A stretch of DNA of 7,696 nt, from positions 1 to 7,696 of the forward strand of contig JAFADY010000031.1 of assembly GCA_023424395.1 (NCBI GenBank). Reading direction: 5' to 3'. Both the position numbers and the translations under genes were made by a program. This document shows positions 6,633-7,696 of the stretch, in pieces. The notes under the pieces are model-generated. The model was not told the origin of the DNA and made no database searches. It saw only the letters and a list, made by a program, of their open reading frames with translations. This DNA is from Bacteroidota bacterium (lineage in GTDB: Bacteria; Bacteroidota; Bacteroidia; Bacteroidales; Dysgonomonadaceae). Each line of letters opens with the position of its first letter. Within the stretch, counting starts at the first letter, position 1.

Positions 6633-6763
6633 GCCCAACATTGGCTATACGTTATGAGGGGGAAAGTGCTGATATGAAAGTAATTACATTAATTAAACTA
6701 ACTACTAAACGGAAAGTGAAGTGCCTTGAAATCCCGCACTACGCATAGCCGACACCGTTATCT
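6633..6763 (+). other. attC-like recombination site S3
   Basis: It runs from GCCCAAC (end of cassette 3, fitting canonical RYYYAAC) to GTTATCT (start of cassette 4). GGCTATACGT at 6643-6652 pairs with ACGCATAGCC at 6741-6750 with one mismatch, and weaker pairing continues inward (gaggggga against atcccgc). Two to three bases lie left of the stem and five to six right of it. The stem motif GGCTATA is on the left arm here, whereas S1 and S2 have TATAGCC on the left arm. The interior is unrelated to S1/S2, which points to a different origin for this cassette. Confidence 0.72.
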
Positions 6764-6795
6764 GTCATTTTTAAAAATTCGTCATCCTAAAAAAA

Positions 6796-6826
6796 TTTGT
6801 ATAATTACCAAATTTTGGTAACTTTG
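6796..6826 (+). promoter_or_regulatory. Bacteroidota-type promoter of the parDE operon
   Basis: TTTG at 6796-6799 is followed, after 19 bases, by TAACTTTG at 6819-6826, an exact match to the Bacteroidota -7 consensus TAnnTTTG with its -33 TTTG partner. Transcription should start a few bases downstream of 6826, leaving a short leader of about 20 bases before the ATG at 6854. A TATAAT at 6800-6805 may be accidental. Confidence 0.75.
6805..6821. promoter_or_regulatory. Probable ParD operator (17-bp palindrome inside the promoter)
   Basis: TTACCAAA (6805-6812) and TTTGGTAA (6814-6821) form a perfect 8-bp inverted repeat around a single central T. It fills the spacer between the -33 and -7 elements and overlaps the -7 box by three bases. 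Ribbon-helix-helix antitoxins bind such palindromes and repress their own operon, so this is the likely autoregulatory site. Confidence 0.7.
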
Positions 6827-6853
6827 AAAGTGAAATTTAAAAATGCAAAAAAA

Positions 6854-7105
6854 ATGGGACGAAATACATCAGTTTCTCTCGGAAACTACTTTGAAAATTT
6901 TGTTGATGATAAGATATCGGCAGGAAGATATAAAAATGCGAGTGAAGTTATTCGTGCAGGACTTCGACTTTTAGAAGAAGAAGAAAATCGTGTGCAAATT
7001 CTAAAAAATGCAATTCAGGAAGGAGTGAATAGTGGCATTGTGAGGAATTTTGACGCTAAAGAAAATCTTAAACGACTAAAAGCACAAAAACTGCATAATG
7101 GCTAA
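6854..7105 (+). CDS. parD: ParD-family antitoxin (ribbon-helix-helix)
   Basis: This 83-residue antitoxin should bind and neutralise the ParE toxin encoded directly downstream and repress the operon. The N-terminal TSVSLGNYFENFVDDKI strand-helix and the following NASEVIRAGLRLLEEEE (28-44) are the ribbon-helix-helix signature of ParD. The acidic and charged C-terminal tail (45-83) is the toxin-wrapping part. The ATG at 6854 gives the normal family length; an in-frame TTG at 6797 would add 19 atypical residues and would lie inside the promoter. There is no Shine-Dalgarno sequence, only an A-rich tract before the start. The last 8 bases overlap the toxin gene. Confidence 0.92.
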   Translation: MGRNTSVSLGNYFENFVDDKISAGRYKNASEVIRAGLRLLEEEENRVQILKNAIQEGVNSGIVRNFDAKENLKRLKAQKLHNG

Positions 7106-7397
7106 ATATGATTTGACAAACAAAGCGAATGAAGACCTCGACAACATTTGGAATTACAGTTATGAAGAATGGAGTGAAGAACAGGCTGACAAATATTATT
7201 TCGAACTTATCGACTGTTGTCAATTTCTTGCTGACAATCCTGCTTTCGGGAAAAAGTATATGGAAATTGAAAATGAACTTATTGGATACTTAATAAACAA
7301 ACATATAATTTTTTATCAGAAAATAACGAGTGAAAACATTCTAATTGTGAGGGTTTTGCATTCGAGTATGGACTTGAAGTACAGAATAAAAGAATAA
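7098..7397 (+). CDS. parE: ParE-family toxin (RelE/ParE superfamily)
   Basis: This 99-residue toxin has the usual ParE length. Family hallmarks visible are ANEDLDNIWNYS (10-21), EEQADKYYFEL (28-37), a NPAFGK turn (47-52), KHIIFYQ (68-74) and the near-invariant RVLHSSMD at 85-92. ParE toxins characterised so far inhibit DNA gyrase and block replication, although some superfamily members act differently. The ATG at 7098 lies inside the end of parD (8-base overlap, parD stop at 7103-7105), giving coupled translation with antitoxin first. The gene appears intact, so the pair is probably functional. Confidence 0.92.
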   Translation: MAKYDLTNKANEDLDNIWNYSYEEWSEEQADKYYFELIDCCQFLADNPAFGKKYMEIENELIGYLINKHIIFYQKITSENILIVRVLHSSMDLKYRIKE

Positions 7398-7408
7398 GAA
7401 AAAACGAC

Positions 7409-7497
7409 AGATAACATCGGTTTTGCAAAAGCGGAGGCGAATGTCCCTTGCGTTGAAAGATTTTCGCAACTTTAACCGCAAAACCATTTTGTTTTTT
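7409..7497 (+). other. attC-like recombination site S4
   Basis: It runs from AGATAAC (end of cassette 4) through three bases to GGTTTTGC (7419-7426), which pairs with GCAAAACC (7478-7485). Five bases (atttt) then lead to GTT at 7491, the same spacing as in the other sites. Inner pairing is weaker (gcgaa at 7436-7440 against ttcgc at 7463-7467). At 89 bases it is shorter than S1-S3. The right box runs into a T-rich tract (GTTTTTTTATTTTTTT), so the boundary of the next cassette is less certain, and the stem plus T-tract could also weakly terminate transcription. Confidence 0.58.
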
Positions 7498-7598
7498 TAT
7501 TTTTTTGTAAGTTTGAAAAAACAGAAATGGTTTTTGCTCAAGTTGGTGTTTATAGAGAGTTTTGTTCTTTCTTAGCCCCGCCTTCGCAAAGCCTTTTA
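7498..7598 (+). other. Region after S4 with a promoter-like TAAGTTTG
   Basis: No gene is supported in these 101 bases. TAAGTTTG (7508-7515) matches the Bacteroidota -7 element, with a TTTG at 7488-7491 only 16 bases upstream, shorter than the usual spacing. GCAAAACCATTT (7478-7489) pairs with AAATGGTTTTTGC (7525-7537) with one bulged base, enclosing that motif. A frame from ATG 7527 stays open to the window end, but it runs into the hairpin-rich repeat and is probably not a gene. Confidence 0.35.
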
Positions 7599-7696
7599 CC
7601 GATGCTGTGCAATCCGCTTCGCTCCTTGCACAGCATCGGCGGGAGCTTCGCTCAAGAGGTGTTCGCCGCTTCGCGGACTTCACACATCTTGAGCTT
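7599..7696. repeat. 98-bp direct repeat, copy 2 (cut by window end)
   Basis: It is identical to bases 1-98, including the perfect 14-bp stem (7599-7612 with 7626-7639) and the three GCTTCGC heptamers. It ends inside what would be the left arm of another S0-like site. Because the match begins at base 1 of copy 1 and ends at the last base of copy 2, its true length on either side is unknown. Confidence 0.85.

Larger units (their letters stand above)
2208..6757 (+). mobile_element. Gene cassette 3 (restriction-modification plus partner gene)
   Basis: It opens with GTTGGGCAA at 2207-2215 and closes with TTGCCCAAC at 6631-6639, a perfect 9-base inverse match 4.4 kb apart. At 4550 bp it is far larger than the roughly 1-kb cassettes beside it and carries a two-gene operon. 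Non-coding flanks of about 170 bp (left) and 130 bp (right) share the motif GCCAACGCT, which occurs twice on each side. Because the boxes match across the whole segment, the two genes appear to have been captured as one unit. Confidence 0.7.
6758..7491 (+). mobile_element. Gene cassette 4 (ParD/ParE toxin-antitoxin)
   Basis: It opens with GTTATCTGTC at 6757-6766 and closes with GACAGATAAC at 7406-7415. The inverse match continues past one mismatch through a T/A run (15 of 16). It is 734 bp long, with two overlapping genes behind their own promoter and operator. Toxin-antitoxin cassettes carrying a private promoter are well known in large chromosomal integrons, where they counter loss of silent cassettes. 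Confidence 0.75.

Noticed and set aside
6797..6853. TTG start that would lengthen parD by 19 codons
   Set aside because: It overlaps the promoter and operator, and the ATG at 6854 gives the normal ParD length and beginning.
161..7497. Complete classical integron
   Set aside because: There is no intI-type integrase gene or attI site in the window, so only a cassette array or integrase-less attC cluster can be claimed.
7279..7683. 134-codon frame on the - strand
   Set aside because: It runs antisense to parE, through S4 and through the hairpin-rich repeat, with low-complexity residues and no family signature.
1..7696. CRISPR array, tRNA, rRNA or insertion sequence
   Set aside because: No regularly spaced repeats, no tRNA or rRNA signature and no transposase-like protein were seen. 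The repeats present fit cassette sites and one terminal repeat.

Overview
The window looks like part of a gene-cassette array from a Bacteroidota bacterium, probably a flavobacterial or related lineage. The DNA is AT-rich. The only clear promoter has the Bacteroidota form (TTTG, then TAACTTTG, matching the TAnnTTTG consensus). Start codons lack Shine-Dalgarno sequences, and one protein ends in a SusC/TonB-plug-like motif. All six convincing protein genes are on the + strand.

The main feature is the organisation between the genes. Four segments each begin with a short box starting GTT and end with the reverse complement of that same box (ending AAC), followed by an imperfect palindrome. The pairs are GTTGTGTGCA (161) with TGCACACAAC (1058); GTTAGCAGTA (1184) with TACTGCTAAC (2080); GTTGGGCAA (2207) with TTGCCCAAC (6631); and GTTATCTGTC (6757) with GACAGATAAC (7406). 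Between a closing AAC and the next GTT lies a stem, with 2-3 unpaired bases on the left and 5 on the right. This is the architecture of integron attC sites, in which the last bases of a site belong to the next cassette. I call the sites S0 (about 93-167), S1 (1061-1190), S2 (2083-2213), S3 (6633-6763) and S4 (7409-7497). No integrase gene and no attI are visible, so this is either the interior of a long array or an integrase-less cluster of attC sites.

Cassette 1 (162-1184) carries a secreted or periplasmic protein with a C-terminal TonB-plug-like motif. Cassette 2 (1185-2207) carries a cation diffusion facilitator with an N-terminal HMA-like domain, preceded by a 36-bp direct repeat that copies the start of the gene out of frame. 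Cassette 3 (2208-6757) is unusually large and holds two translationally coupled genes: a single-chain restriction-methyltransferase of type IIG / helicase-less type ISP, and an unrecognised 321-aa helical protein with a C-terminal SH3-like domain. Cassette 4 (6758-7491) is a ParD/ParE toxin-antitoxin pair with its own promoter and an operator-like palindrome. Both the toxin-antitoxin pair and the restriction-modification gene are typical addiction modules that can stabilise an array.

The window starts and ends with the same 98 bp, rich in nested hairpins. Copy 1 starts at base 1 and copy 2 ends at the last base. That is expected of a circular contig with terminal redundancy, or of a contig broken in a multicopy repeat; sequence alone cannot decide between them.
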